Of a stretch of DNA of 64,000 nt, positions 42,560 through 51,239 are shown in pieces. The stretch is taken from contig NZ_LZLS01000086.1 in the NCBI RefSeq assembly GCF_001673365.1, forward strand, positions 1-64,000, given 5' to 3'. The DNA is from Mycobacterium asiaticum. Lineage in GTDB: Bacteria; Actinomycetota; Actinomycetes; Mycobacteriales; Mycobacteriaceae. The translations under genes were made by a program, and so were the position numbers. The first letter of the stretch is position 1. Every line of letters begins with the position of its first letter. The notes under the pieces were generated by a model that had not been told where the DNA came from, did not search any database, and saw only the letters and a program-made list of their open reading frames with translations.

Positions 42560-43666
42560 GTGACTGCTCACCCCGTCGATAGCTACCGGGTCGTGCACAT
42601 TGGGACGGGTTTTACCGGACGGGAAGCCCTGCGGGCCACAATCCTCGACCCTGCTCTGGAGCTTGTCGGCATACACGTCTCAACCACGAGCAAGGTCGGC
42701 ACCGATGCGGGACAGCTCTGCGGTGTGCCGGACGTTGGGGTGACGGCCACCGGCGACATGGCGGAAGTCATTGCGCTGAAACCCGATTGCGTTTCGTACT
42801 GCGCAACAGCGGTCCGCCGGGAAGATGACGCGATCGCGGACATTGCTGCGCTACTGGAGTCGGGCATCAACGTCGTCACCATCTCGACGATTCCGATGGT
42901 CTACCCAGTTGCCGCGCCGCAACACTGGCGTGCCGCGCTGGAATCAGCCGCCAGGAAGGGCAATTCGACGTTCTACGCTACCGGCAGCGAGCCCGGCTTC
43001 ATCAGTCTCAATATTCCGACCGCCCTGCTGGCCGGCGCGGGCAGGGTGGACTCCTACCGGATGGACGAATTTGCGGTCAACTTGGACAAGGCCTATCCGA
43101 TCTGGGATGTGCTGCATGAGTCGATGGGTTTCGGAAAGCCGGACGGCCACATACCCGTCCGAATCGCTTCGGGGAAGGTGAATCATGACTGGGAGACGGT
43201 CGTCCGCTATCTCGCGGACGTGTTGGGTATCGAACTTGACCGCGTAGAACTCGACTGGGAGACCTTGCTGGCTCCAGCGGATCTACCGACCGCCCTCGGT
43301 GTAGTGCCGTCGGGCACGATTTGCGGTCACCGCTGGCAACTTTCGGGAGTGGTCGACGATCGCAAAGCGGTGGCCGTTCAATACTTCGCGACGGTGAGTT
43401 CGACCCCGTGGCCCGAAAGCTGGCCCAAGCCTTCGCGAGAGGGTCAGGGGGGCATGGTGTTCCGAGTTGAAGGCGACCCGAGTATGAGTCTGGAACTGTA
43501 CATGGAACAGTCCAGCGGAGACCGGACTAATCCGGGAATCACGGCAACCGCGATGGCCGCGGTAAATGCCATTCCTCAAGTGGTGGCCGCGGCCCCCGGC
43601 GTCATCGAAATGCCGCTGGCCGGACCGGAACTCGTCACCCGACTCTCGCGTCGGCTAGTTGTCTAG
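42560..43666 (+). CDS. DapB-like NAD(P) oxidoreductase (copy B)
   Basis: The second paralogue, 368 aa. The loop is VVHIGTGFTGREAL (GxGxxG), followed by LVGIHVSTTSKVGTDAGQLCG. ALKPDCVSYCA ends the first half and TGSEPGFISL replaces the GENPGF motif of copy A. GGGAG lies 7 bases before the GTG at 42560. Its 3' end overlaps the convergent copy C by 3 bases in a shared TAG/CTA. The gap upstream holds operator site 1, shared with the SDR gene. Confidence 0.8.
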   Translation: MTAHPVDSYRVVHIGTGFTGREALRATILDPALELVGIHVSTTSKVGTDAGQLCGVPDVGVTATGDMAEVIALKPDCVSYCATAVRREDDAIADIAALLESGINVVTISTIPMVYPVAAPQHWRAALESAARKGNSTFYATGSEPGFISLNIPTALLAGAGRVDSYRMDEFAVNLDKAYPIWDVLHESMGFGKPDGHIPVRIASGKVNHDWETVVRYLADVLGIELDRVELDWETLLAPADLPTALGVVPSGTICGHRWQLSGVVDDRKAVAVQYFATVSSTPWPESWPKPSREGQGGMVFRVEGDPSMSLELYMEQSSGDRTNPGITATAMAAVNAIPQVVAAAPGVIEMPLAGPELVTRLSRRLVV

Positions 43667-44742
43667 CTGAAATCCAATGCGTTGCGCGGCGCGGTGATCG
43701 GTAGATCCATCGACGTCGCGATGCCGGGAGGCGCATCGACGACGTAGGGGATGGCGTTGACCACGCGCATCGCCGTTGCCAGCATGGCATTCGCATTCGC
43801 CGATGCCGCGGTGCCCTCGGTACCGAAGCGAAGGTCGCACTGGATGTGCGGCTCACCCTCGATGACGATGCGGTACGTGCCTTGTGGCGCAGACGCCCAT
43901 TCCGGCGCGAGGTCGGGAGCCATCCGGTTGATGTGTTCGATGGTGATCACCGGGTGCCCGTCGACCACTCCTGTGGTTTCGGCCCGCACGGCACCACAGG
44001 TACCGGCGGGAATGGTCCCGCACGCCACCTGGAGGTCGCGCGGGGTGACGATTCGTTCGTACTTCTCGGTGACCGTTTCGAGTTCGACGCCGAGGGCCTT
44101 CGCCACCAACCCGATAGGCGGCCCCCAGGCGAACTGCTGAGCACCTTCGAGTTCGATCAGCGGAGTGAAGTCGAGCGGCTTGCCGAACCCCATGGCGTCG
44201 ACCATCAGGTCCCGATTCGGATACGCAGAGTAGTCGAAGATCTCCTGCGCACGAATAGACCGGATGGTGTCTGACAAAGTCGTTAGCAACACCGCGAATT
44301 GATCGCCCGCGAAGCCGGGCTCGATACCCGAGGTATAGATGGTTTTCCCGGCGGCCAGGGCGGCTGTGCGCACCTGGTCGGCGAAGGTGGGAATCCACCT
44401 GTCGGGGAACATCATTCCGGGCGTATTGGTCGTGACGACGTTGAGCCCGCCGTCGAGTAGGCGTATGTAGTCGGGCACCGCGGCGGCATCCATCTCGGCG
44501 CTGGCCGCACCGTATACGACGCAATCGGGCTTCAAGGCGATGATGTCGCCGAGATCGTTGGTCGTGGTAATCCCGATCGGACCCACGCCGACGATATCGC
44601 CGGCGTCGCGCCCGGTCTTCTCCGGACTGTGCACCCACACCCCGACCAGTTCGAGATGCGGACGGCGCACGATCGCGCGTATCGCCAGGCTGCTGATCCA
44701 ACCGGTGGAGATGACCGCAACGCGTAAGGGCCTGCTACTCAC
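43663..44742 (-). CDS. DapB-like NAD(P) oxidoreductase (copy C)
   Basis: The third paralogue, 359 aa. The N-terminal strand is VAVISTGWISSLAIRAI, so the loop has lost the GxGxxG or ATGxxG pattern of the other two copies; either the cofactor is bound differently or not at all. The rest is colinear (LVGVWVHSPEKTGRDAGD; IEPGFAGDQFAVLLTTL; PLDFTPLIELEGAQQFAWG). It starts inside the stop of the ligase gene (ATGA), so the two are translated together and probably act on the same compound family. Confidence 0.8.
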   Translation of the reverse strand: MSSRPLRVAVISTGWISSLAIRAIVRRPHLELVGVWVHSPEKTGRDAGDIVGVGPIGITTTNDLGDIIALKPDCVVYGAASAEMDAAAVPDYIRLLDGGLNVVTTNTPGMMFPDRWIPTFADQVRTAALAAGKTIYTSGIEPGFAGDQFAVLLTTLSDTIRSIRAQEIFDYSAYPNRDLMVDAMGFGKPLDFTPLIELEGAQQFAWGPPIGLVAKALGVELETVTEKYERIVTPRDLQVACGTIPAGTCGAVRAETTGVVDGHPVITIEHINRMAPDLAPEWASAPQGTYRIVIEGEPHIQCDLRFGTEGTAASANANAMLATAMRVVNAIPYVVDAPPGIATSMDLPITAPRNALDFS

Positions 44743-46361
44743 AGATATTGCTCCTTCATTAAGCTGCTCAGCTGTCGCGCCAGCTCGGGCTTCTTGATCT
44801 TTCCGGTCGCGGTGAACGGGAGGTCTTGCTTGGCGGTGACCCAGATGAACTTCGGCACCTTGTACGCCGACAGCCGGGCACGCAGCTGCACCCGCAAAGA
44901 CTCGCCGTCGAGCGTCGATCCACCGCGCGGCACCACCGCGGCGGCGACCACCGTTGCGTCGTCACCGCTTTCGGCGCCGACCACGTACGCTTCCAGCACG
45001 CCGTCGCAATCAACCAGCGCCAGCTCGACTTCGCCGGGTGTGACGTTGGCCCCGCCGGCCGTCTTGATCATGTCGCCCAACCGGCCGGTGAACTTGATCC
45101 ATCCATCGTCGTAGGCGACACCGCAGTCACCAGTCCGGTAGTAGCCGTCTGCAGTGAACACCTCCTCGCGTTCACGCTTGTGCAGCCGTTGCATCAACGA
45201 ATATCCGCGAACCCATATTTCGCCCGGGCTCCCAGTGGCCGCCGGTTGTCCCGTATCCAGATCCACGACCAGATGGTGTAGCCCTTCGATGGGTACGCCG
45301 CCGGTTTCGGATCGATCGGGCGGCTGCGGCACATAGGGGTCCACCCCGATGTGATTGCCGCACAACTCCGTCATTCCCAAAGCATTGGGGGGACCCGTGG
45401 GTCGACGCTCGAGCGGCACCATCGCCGGCATACTGGTGCGTTGCACCGAGCTCAAATCACGGATGGCGAAGTCGGGATGTTCGGCCAGGGTCTTTCCCTG
45501 CTGCGGCCAGCCCAGCGTGATCGTCGCGCGGTGGTGCTCAATCAGTTCCAGCGCTTCCGCAGCATCGAAGGCGGGCTGTGTGACCAGGGTCGCGCCGTGA
45601 TGAATCACGGCGTGCAACCCGGTGATCAGTCCTCCCACCCAAAAGAAGGGCATCGACGTGAACATCACCGAATCGTGGGTGACGCCGTAGCTAAAGGTCA
45701 GGTTGTAGGTGTGACGGATCAACGTGCCCTGCGTATGCACGGGTCCTTTGGGGTCACCGGTACTTCCCGAGGTGTAGATGATCGTCACCTCGTCCGCCGG
45801 TGTCACACACGATTCCACGGCGGGAAGGAAGTCGGCGTCGCCAGCCGAGACCGCGGCAACGGCGTCCATGGTTGTCGCCCAGCTCCGATCGGATGGTCCC
45901 CACACTGCCACGGTCCGCAGGAACGGCGCGGTGCGTACCGCGATGCGGCCTGGCTCGCCTTGCTCGGCCAGGCCTGGCAGCGCTTCCTCCAATCGGGTGA
46001 GGAAGTCGTGATTGCGGAACTGCGACCACGCCAGAATCGCTTGCAGGTCAGCGTGGCGGGCGGTCCAGGCAAGTTCGGGCGCCTTGTAGAAAGTGTTGAG
46101 CGGTACGGCGACCGCGCCGATGCGTGTGGTGGCAAACCAAGCCAGTGCCCAGTCGACGCTGTTGGGCATCAAGATTCCGACGTGATCACCCTTGCTTATA
46201 CCCTGCGCCAACAGGACATTCGCCAGTGCGGCCGAGCGGCGGTCGAGGTCGGCATAGGTCAATTCCTGCCCGTCGGCGATGAGGAAGGGCTTGTCCCCGT
46301 AGCGTTCCGCGCCCGACCTCACCAGTGCAGGAATCGTGAGCGCAGTGGTCGGGAAGGGCAT
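44739..46361 (-). CDS. Acyl-CoA synthetase / AMP-dependent ligase (copy 1)
   Basis: An ANL-superfamily adenylating enzyme, 540 aa, expected to activate a carboxylic acid as acyl-AMP and then as a CoA thioester. The core motif is IIYTSGSTGDPKGPVH (near residue 180). Further motifs are the TELCGNHIG region, YRTGDCGVAYDDGWIKFTGRLGD and the late Lys in LPFTATGKIKKPEL. The ATG at 46361 is used; the longer frame has an unrelated 93-residue extension. It is divergent from P450 copy B and coupled with DapB-like copy C. Confidence 0.9.
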   Translation of the reverse strand: MPFPTTALTIPALVRSGAERYGDKPFLIADGQELTYADLDRRSAALANVLLAQGISKGDHVGILMPNSVDWALAWFATTRIGAVAVPLNTFYKAPELAWTARHADLQAILAWSQFRNHDFLTRLEEALPGLAEQGEPGRIAVRTAPFLRTVAVWGPSDRSWATTMDAVAAVSAGDADFLPAVESCVTPADEVTIIYTSGSTGDPKGPVHTQGTLIRHTYNLTFSYGVTHDSVMFTSMPFFWVGGLITGLHAVIHHGATLVTQPAFDAAEALELIEHHRATITLGWPQQGKTLAEHPDFAIRDLSSVQRTSMPAMVPLERRPTGPPNALGMTELCGNHIGVDPYVPQPPDRSETGGVPIEGLHHLVVDLDTGQPAATGSPGEIWVRGYSLMQRLHKREREEVFTADGYYRTGDCGVAYDDGWIKFTGRLGDMIKTAGGANVTPGEVELALVDCDGVLEAYVVGAESGDDATVVAAAVVPRGGSTLDGESLRVQLRARLSAYKVPKFIWVTAKQDLPFTATGKIKKPELARQLSSLMKEQYL

Positions 46362-46391
46362 AGGCGCAGAATAGTAGGCCTTCCGTAAAGC

Positions 46392-46407
46392 GAAAACACC
46401 AGTTCTC
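46392..46407. promoter_or_regulatory. Degenerate copy of the GAGAAT palindrome
   Basis: GAAAACACCAGTTCTC keeps the 6-4-6 architecture with one arm mismatch (GAAAAC against GAGAAC). It is 31 bases before the ligase start. It matches the perfect consensus at 9 of 12 arm positions, so it is only a candidate. Confidence 0.35.
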
Positions 46408-46465
46408 AATTGTTGGTTGCCGGTCGATGTCGGAGCCCGGCGCCGCCCCGTTTTACAAACTCGTC

Positions 46466-46481
46466 CAGAACTGCCATTCTC
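46466..46481. promoter_or_regulatory. Degenerate copy of the GAGAAT palindrome
   Basis: CAGAACTGCCATTCTC has a perfect ATTCTC arm and a 4-of-6 first arm with the same 4-base spacing. It is in the 258-base gap between the ligase (start 46361) and P450 copy B (start 46620), which otherwise contains no gene. Confidence 0.4.
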
Positions 46482-46619
46482 GGATAATGCAAACAGGCGT
46501 TGTCGCCGTTGCTGTCTGCCGGTGCGCTGGCACGACGAACAGCACGCCGAGGAGGTCCTGATAGACGCCGCCTTCGACTGGGACACTATCGCGGGCCACC
46601 GGGGGACCGGAGCAATCCT

Positions 46620-47861
46620 ATGAGTCCGACTGCACCGCAATCGGTTTCAGGCGACCCCGTGGAATTCGACCCCTTCTCGGAAGACTTCTTCAACGGAGCC
46701 TTCGACACGTACCGTCGTCTACGCGACACCGCCCCGGTTTACTACAGCGCCAAATGGGACTTCTGGGCTCTGACCCGCTACCACGATGTCGCCCCCGCGA
46801 CCAAGGATTACGAGACGTTCTCCTCGGCCAGGGGCGCCACGCTGGACATGGTGCAGGCGCACGACGACGCGATACCGGTGCCCAAGGTCATCATCTCGAT
46901 GGACCCGCCCGAACATCAAAAGATGCGCCGGTTGGTGAGCAACGTGTTCACCCCGCGCGCGATCGCCGCGCTGGAAGACATGGTGCGCGAGAAGGTCTAC
47001 GAACGAATCCACGCGCTCGACCCGTCGTCCTTCGACGTGGTGGCGGACTTCTCCGCACTGTTTCCGAACGAGGTCATCACCACCATGCTGGGTGTGCCGA
47101 AGCAAGACCGCGACCAGATTCGGGTCTGGCTGGATCTGCTGCTGGAACGGCACCCTGGTGGGATCGCCACCACCCCAGCCGGTTTCCAGGCTTCGATGAA
47201 CACCGGCCTGTATTACTACGACCTGGTGCGGCAGCGCCGTGCCGAACCCCGAGACGACATGATCAGTCGGCTCATCGAGACCGAGGTAGAGCGGGACGGA
47301 CAGGTGGAGAAGCTCTCCGATGTGGACATCACCGGATTCGCGACCATGCTCGGCGGTGCGGGCGCGGAGACGGTGACCAAGCTCGTCGGAAATGCCATGG
47401 TCGCCTTTGCCGAATTTCCCGACCAGTGGCAGAAGTTGCGGGAGGACCGTAGTAAGGTTCCCGCCGCGATCGAGGAGTTGCTGCGTTACGAGGCGCCGTC
47501 GCAATACCAGGTCCGCACCGCTACCCGTGATGTCACGTTGCACGGCAGGACAATTCCCGCGGGCAGCGCCGTGTTGCTCGTCACGGGCTCGGCGACGCGC
47601 GACGAGCGGATGTTCCCCGATCCCGATCGCCTGGACATCGACAGGGAGCGCAAGATGGGATTCAATCTTGCGTTCGGATACGGCATCCACAGCTGCCTGG
47701 GTGCGGCGCTGGCGAGGATGGAGAGCCGCATCGCGCTCGAGGCACTACTCGATCTCCTTCCTCAGTACGAAGTCGACCGCGGCGGGTTGCGTCGGGTGGC
47801 GATGTCCAATGTCTGCGGGTGGTCCAACGTGCCCGTGCGCGCGAAAGCCGAGGAATTCTGA
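46620..47861 (+). CDS. Cytochrome P450 (copy B)
   Basis: A 413-aa P450, only distantly similar to copy A. The I-helix is MLGGAGAETVTKLVGNAM, the ExxR is in EELLRYEAPS, and the heme loop is FGYGIHSCLGAALARME with Cys near residue 360. SMDPPEHQKMRRLVSNVFTP is the conserved C-helix segment. The ATG at 46620 gives the normal N-terminus; 40 upstream codons are non-homologous. It is divergent from the ligase and convergent with the MaoC gene. Confidence 0.92.
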   Translation: MSPTAPQSVSGDPVEFDPFSEDFFNGAFDTYRRLRDTAPVYYSAKWDFWALTRYHDVAPATKDYETFSSARGATLDMVQAHDDAIPVPKVIISMDPPEHQKMRRLVSNVFTPRAIAALEDMVREKVYERIHALDPSSFDVVADFSALFPNEVITTMLGVPKQDRDQIRVWLDLLLERHPGGIATTPAGFQASMNTGLYYYDLVRQRRAEPRDDMISRLIETEVERDGQVEKLSDVDITGFATMLGGAGAETVTKLVGNAMVAFAEFPDQWQKLREDRSKVPAAIEELLRYEAPSQYQVRTATRDVTLHGRTIPAGSAVLLVTGSATRDERMFPDPDRLDIDRERKMGFNLAFGYGIHSCLGAALARMESRIALEALLDLLPQYEVDRGGLRRVAMSNVCGWSNVPVRAKAEEF

Positions 47862-47880
47862 AGACTGAACGCGTGCTTGA

Positions 47881-48351
47881 TCAGGCGTCGACCATCGCCG
47901 CGATCGTGTCGACAACGCACGCCGGCCGCTGGCTTCCCTCGACCTCGACGGTGACGCGCACGGTGGCCCGGCCGCCCTTGTCGGTGCGTTCCACTTTGAT
48001 GAGCTCGGCCCCCGCCCTGATGCGTGATTCGACCGGCACTGGCGCTGGGAAGCGCAGCTTGTCACTGCCGTAGTTGACCTGCATGGCCAATCCGGTCACT
48101 CGGTAAATCTGTTGCACCAGAATGGGAACCAGCGACAAGGTCAAATAGCCGTGGGCGATGGTCCGGCCGTAGGGGCCGGTGGCCGCCTTCTCCGGGTCGA
48201 CGTGAATCCACTGATGATCACCGGTTGCCTCGGCGAACAGATCGATTTCCTGCTGGGTGACCTGGCGCCAGTCGCTGTAACCGAGATGCTCGCCGACGTG
48301 GGCCTCGAAGCCGGCGACACCGGCGTACTCCTTCGGAGACGCGGGCGTCAC
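47881..48351 (-). CDS. MaoC-like (R)-specific enoyl-CoA hydratase
   Basis: A single hot-dog hydratase, 156 aa, of the NodN/HtdZ type. The catalytic Asp and His are in FAEATGDHQWIHVDPEKAA (residues 39-57), and the following GRTIAHGYLTLSLVPIL helix is diagnostic. It would hydrate a trans-2-enoyl-CoA to the 3R-hydroxyacyl-CoA. The GTG start overlaps the stop of the amidohydrolase gene by 4 bases (GTGA), so this gene is downstream of it in one transcript. Confidence 0.9.
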   Translation of the reverse strand: MTPASPKEYAGVAGFEAHVGEHLGYSDWRQVTQQEIDLFAEATGDHQWIHVDPEKAATGPYGRTIAHGYLTLSLVPILVQQIYRVTGLAMQVNYGSDKLRFPAPVPVESRIRAGAELIKVERTDKGGRATVRVTVEVEGSQRPACVVDTIAAMVDA

Positions 48352-49541
48352 GCCGGAACCTTGAGCCCCAGCTGCTCAATCGCGTTGCCGCCCATAATCT
48401 TCGCTTTGGCTGATTCGGAAATGCCGTCGAGCCGGTCGATGAAGCTCAGCGGATCGCCGATGCCCTCGGGGTGGGGGAAGTCGGAGCCGAACATCACGTG
48501 GTCCTCGCCCATGATGTCGATGATTCCCTTGAGGTCGTCTTCGAGGAACGGGTGGATGTAGATATTGCGTTTGAACACTTCGACGGGGTGCTCGTCGAAT
48601 TCCTTGGGCATGATCCGGTACGCCGTATTGAGCTGGTCGAGCAGATTGCGAACCCAGCCACTGCCGTTTTCTACGCAGAGGATCCTCAGGTCCGGAAAGC
48701 GCGACAGTGCGCCGTGGCAGATCATTGCAGCCAGGGTGTCCTCGATCGCCCGATGGCCCATCACGACCTCACGCAGTGCGCTGGGCTTGAAGGACAGGTA
48801 CTCGTCGCCGCCTTCCCACTCCATCAGATGCTTCTGGTAGCCGCTGTCCGAGGCGTGCATGGTCACCGGCATGCCCGTTTTGACGACCTCTGTCCAGAAC
48901 GGGTCGAACTCGGGTAGGCCCATCGAGCGAGACCCACCGAAGCGGCTGGGCACCGGGGCGGGCCGGACCAGGAAAGTCTTAATGCCGCGTTCGAGGCACC
49001 AATGGAATTCCCTGATGGCCTCGTCCACCAACGGCAGACAAATGACCGGCGTCGCGAAGATCCTGTCGTGGTAATTGAACGTCCAGTGCTCGTGCATCCA
49101 CTCGTTGAGCGCGTGGATGATCGCGTGGGTGAGCACGACGTCGTCGGTGGTGCGTTCCTCGATGAGGCTGGCCAAGGTCGGATACATGACGCATTGGTCG
49201 ATGCCGAGCTCGTCCATCAGCTCCAGCCGGGGCGCCGGGTCCTGGTAGGCGGGAATGACATCCATTGCCTCGCCGATGAATTCACGGAAGTTGAGGCCCT
49301 CGGGATTGTTGCCGAGGAAGTAGTCCTCCGCGCTGCCGGGCCGCGCAACGCGCGCGAAGGTGGGGTTGGGGATCATGTGGCTGATGTGATCCTTGACGAC
49401 CAATTTCGGCCGGCCGTTGACCTCGACGTAACCGACCTTCCCGCGGTGCTCCTTCGGCAGGTATTTCGTCAGCGCGTCCGTCGTCTCGTACATGTGATTG
49501 TCGATGTCGAACACCGGGTACGGCAATGACCGGGAAGACAT
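48348..49541 (-). CDS. Amidohydrolase-2 family metal-dependent hydrolase or decarboxylase (copy 1)
   Basis: A TIM-barrel protein of the amidohydrolase-2 (ACMSD/gamma-resorcylate decarboxylase-like) family, 397 aa. The metal motif is FDIDNHMYET at residues 8-17. Further conserved pieces are HALNEWMHEHW, the MHASDSGY segment with a metal His, and MFGSDFPHPEGIGD carrying the catalytic Asp. The substrate is unknown. AGGAGGAGA lies before the ATG at 49541, choosing it over the upstream frame. It is followed by the MaoC gene. Confidence 0.88.
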   Translation of the reverse strand: MSSRSLPYPVFDIDNHMYETTDALTKYLPKEHRGKVGYVEVNGRPKLVVKDHISHMIPNPTFARVARPGSAEDYFLGNNPEGLNFREFIGEAMDVIPAYQDPAPRLELMDELGIDQCVMYPTLASLIEERTTDDVVLTHAIIHALNEWMHEHWTFNYHDRIFATPVICLPLVDEAIREFHWCLERGIKTFLVRPAPVPSRFGGSRSMGLPEFDPFWTEVVKTGMPVTMHASDSGYQKHLMEWEGGDEYLSFKPSALREVVMGHRAIEDTLAAMICHGALSRFPDLRILCVENGSGWVRNLLDQLNTAYRIMPKEFDEHPVEVFKRNIYIHPFLEDDLKGIIDIMGEDHVMFGSDFPHPEGIGDPLSFIDRLDGISESAKAKIMGGNAIEQLGLKVPA

Positions 49542-49560
49542 GGGACTCTCCTCCTGAACA

Positions 49561-49580
49561 GCGAATATGCGCATTTACGC
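49561..49580. promoter_or_regulatory. Imperfect palindrome upstream of amidohydrolase copy 1
   Basis: GCGAATATGCGCATTTACGC is symmetric at 16 of 20 positions around ATGCGCAT. It lies 20 bases before the start codon at 49541, just upstream of the AGGAGGAGA site. It does not match the GAGAAT palindrome. Confidence 0.35.
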
Positions 49581-49628
49581 TATGTGGGAACGACGTTATC
49601 ACCATCGACTCGGCGCATCCAGATCAGG

Positions 49629-50264
49629 TCAGGCTTGGCGAAACTCCTGCCATACGCCGACAACCGCGTCGGTGGTGGTCACGGTGCTGAGCAATGACAG
49701 GGTGTTGTCGATGATGGCTTCGGCATACTCTCGGGGATAGCCGCTCACCGCGTCGCGCGGTAACACGAACTGATAGCTGCGGTTCACGGCATCCATCACG
49801 AAGTTCTGAATCGCGATGTTGACCGAAACACCTACTCCCACAATTGTCTTGATCCCCATGTTCCTAAGTACGGAGTCGAGGTCGGTACCGGTCATGGGTC
49901 CAACCCCATGCGTTCGCGTCAGCACGAGATCGCTGGGCTCCGGCCCCAGCTCCGGCAACACCGATGCACCCGCGCTGCCGGGAGTCAGGTCGGTGGCGAA
50001 CGACTTGCCGGCCATGAACAGCCGGGCATTGGTATTCGACCCGCGGTTGTCCGGCCGCTTCTGCATCAGACAGTGCACAACCGCGACCCCGGCGGCCCGG
50101 GCAGCGCCAAGCAACTTTGCGATGTTTGGAATCGCTTCGCGGCGAGCTTCTTCGGCGAGGAAGGGGAGTCCGGCTTGCGGTCCGATCACCCCACCCTGGC
50201 ACTCCTGGGTAACCAGCGCGGTGGTGGCGGGGTCGATCAGGTCGTGCAGACTAGGTTGCGGCAT
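49629..50264 (-). CDS. Isochorismatase-fold protein lacking the usual catalytic triad
   Basis: A cysteine-hydrolase (isochorismatase) fold protein, 211 aa. The normal Asp-Lys-Cys triad appears substituted. TALVTQECQGG (residues 15-25) has Glu21 where LVIDMQ-type sequences have Asp, TRTHGVGP (117-124) has Arg or Thr in place of Lys, and GVGVSVNIAIQN (143-154) has Ala151 where Cys is expected. It is either non-catalytic or uses other residues. The DAVNRSYQFVLPRDAVSG segment is otherwise typical. It is 54 bases from the LLM oxidoreductase gene upstream on the same strand. Confidence 0.75.
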   Translation of the reverse strand: MPQPSLHDLIDPATTALVTQECQGGVIGPQAGLPFLAEEARREAIPNIAKLLGAARAAGVAVVHCLMQKRPDNRGSNTNARLFMAGKSFATDLTPGSAGASVLPELGPEPSDLVLTRTHGVGPMTGTDLDSVLRNMGIKTIVGVGVSVNIAIQNFVMDAVNRSYQFVLPRDAVSGYPREYAEAIIDNTLSLLSTVTTTDAVVGVWQEFRQA

Positions 50265-50297
50265 GAGAATAGACGTTATCGTGTCTTGCGGGACATT

Positions 50298-50315
50298 GTT
50301 GACATGGTGGTCAAC
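50298..50315. promoter_or_regulatory. Inverted repeat upstream of the isochorismatase-fold gene
   Basis: GTTGAC-ATGGTG-GTCAAC is a perfect 6-base inverted repeat in the 54-base gap between the LLM gene and the isochorismatase-fold gene. No T-run follows on the minus strand, so a terminator is less likely than an operator. Confidence 0.4.
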
Positions 50316-50318
50316 GCC

Positions 50319-51239
50319 TCACGCCGCGATGAACTCCGCGGCGAAGGATCGGGAACGCTCGATCAACTCGGCCCGGTCGACACCCGGTGCTGCGATGGTG
50401 AGCCAGGTGACCCCGGCCGCTTGGAGCCGTGCGATCCCCGCGTGCCGCTCGTCGGTGGATTTGCTGTCATCCAACAAGTTTCCCGCCGAAAAGCAGATAT
50501 CCAGCGGTGCGGTGCGGCCGATTTCGGCCGCGTACTGCTTCGCCCATTCGATGGCGCGCTCCAACTCATCGATCGTCGAGATCTCCGCGGTACGCGACGC
50601 CGCGGCACAGCCGAACGTGTTGAACGGCGCCCAGCCCTGGGCGCGGGCTACCGCGCGGCGTACGGCCGTCTTGCTATTGCCTCCGATCCACACCGGTGGC
50701 GGTGTGTCCGGCAGTGGGCGTAGGCGCACACCGCGGGCGGCGAACGACGTGCCTTCATAAGCGATGTCGGCACCGGTGAAGACCTTGTCCAGGACCTCCA
50801 GCGCCTCGTCGAGCAGGGCGCCACGGCGATCGAAATCGATTCCGAGGGCCTTGAATTCGGGCTTGAGGTAGCCCGCTGCGGTGCCGAGGATGAGCCGCCC
50901 CTTGGACAGCGCGGCGAGGCTTTGAATCGATTTGGCACCAAGGAACGGGTTGCGGTAGGCGGCGATGTAGACGTTGGTCAGCAGCTTGACATCGGTAGTT
51001 GCGGCGGCGGCGAACGTCAGTGCGACGAAGGGATCAAGGGCGTGATGGCCGCCGTGGTCTAACCACTTCGCATCGGGCGCGGGGTGGTCGGTGACGTGGA
51101 CCGCCCCGAATCCGCTTGCCTCGGCCACTCGTGCGATGTCAGCGATGGCTTCAGCGGTGACGAACTCGTCCACCGCCTCGACGCGCTGGGTGGGCAGTTC
51201 GAGGGAGAAGGAAACGGTCAATTCAACAGGTCCTTTCAC
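50319..51239 (-). CDS. LLM-class (luciferase-like) F420-type oxidoreductase
   Basis: A TIM-barrel flavin/F420 oxidoreductase, 306 aa. Typical pieces are FGAVHVTDHPAPDAKW near residue 45, TDVKLLTNVYIAAYRNPFLGAKSIQSLAALSKGR, and GTAAGYLKPEFKALG. PPPVWIGGNSKTAVRRA is the cofactor-phosphate region. F420 rather than FMN is inferred from the mycobacterial context. The GTG at 51239 overlaps the stop of the acyl-CoA dehydrogenase gene by 4 bases; a TTG 18 bases later preceded by AAAGGACC is an alternative start. Confidence 0.85.
   Translation of the reverse strand: MKGPVELTVSFSLELPTQRVEAVDEFVTAEAIADIARVAEASGFGAVHVTDHPAPDAKWLDHGGHHALDPFVALTFAAAATTDVKLLTNVYIAAYRNPFLGAKSIQSLAALSKGRLILGTAAGYLKPEFKALGIDFDRRGALLDEALEVLDKVFTGADIAYEGTSFAARGVRLRPLPDTPPPVWIGGNSKTAVRRAVARAQGWAPFNTFGCAAASRTAEISTIDELERAIEWAKQYAAEIGRTAPLDICFSAGNLLDDSKSTDERHAGIARLQAAGVTWLTIAAPGVDRAELIERSRSFAAEFIAA

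Noticed and set aside
50258-50273. GAGAAT half-site (GAGAATAGACGTTATC) at the isochorismatase-fold start
   Set aside because: Only 3 of 6 bases of the second arm match, and the first arm lies over the start codon region.
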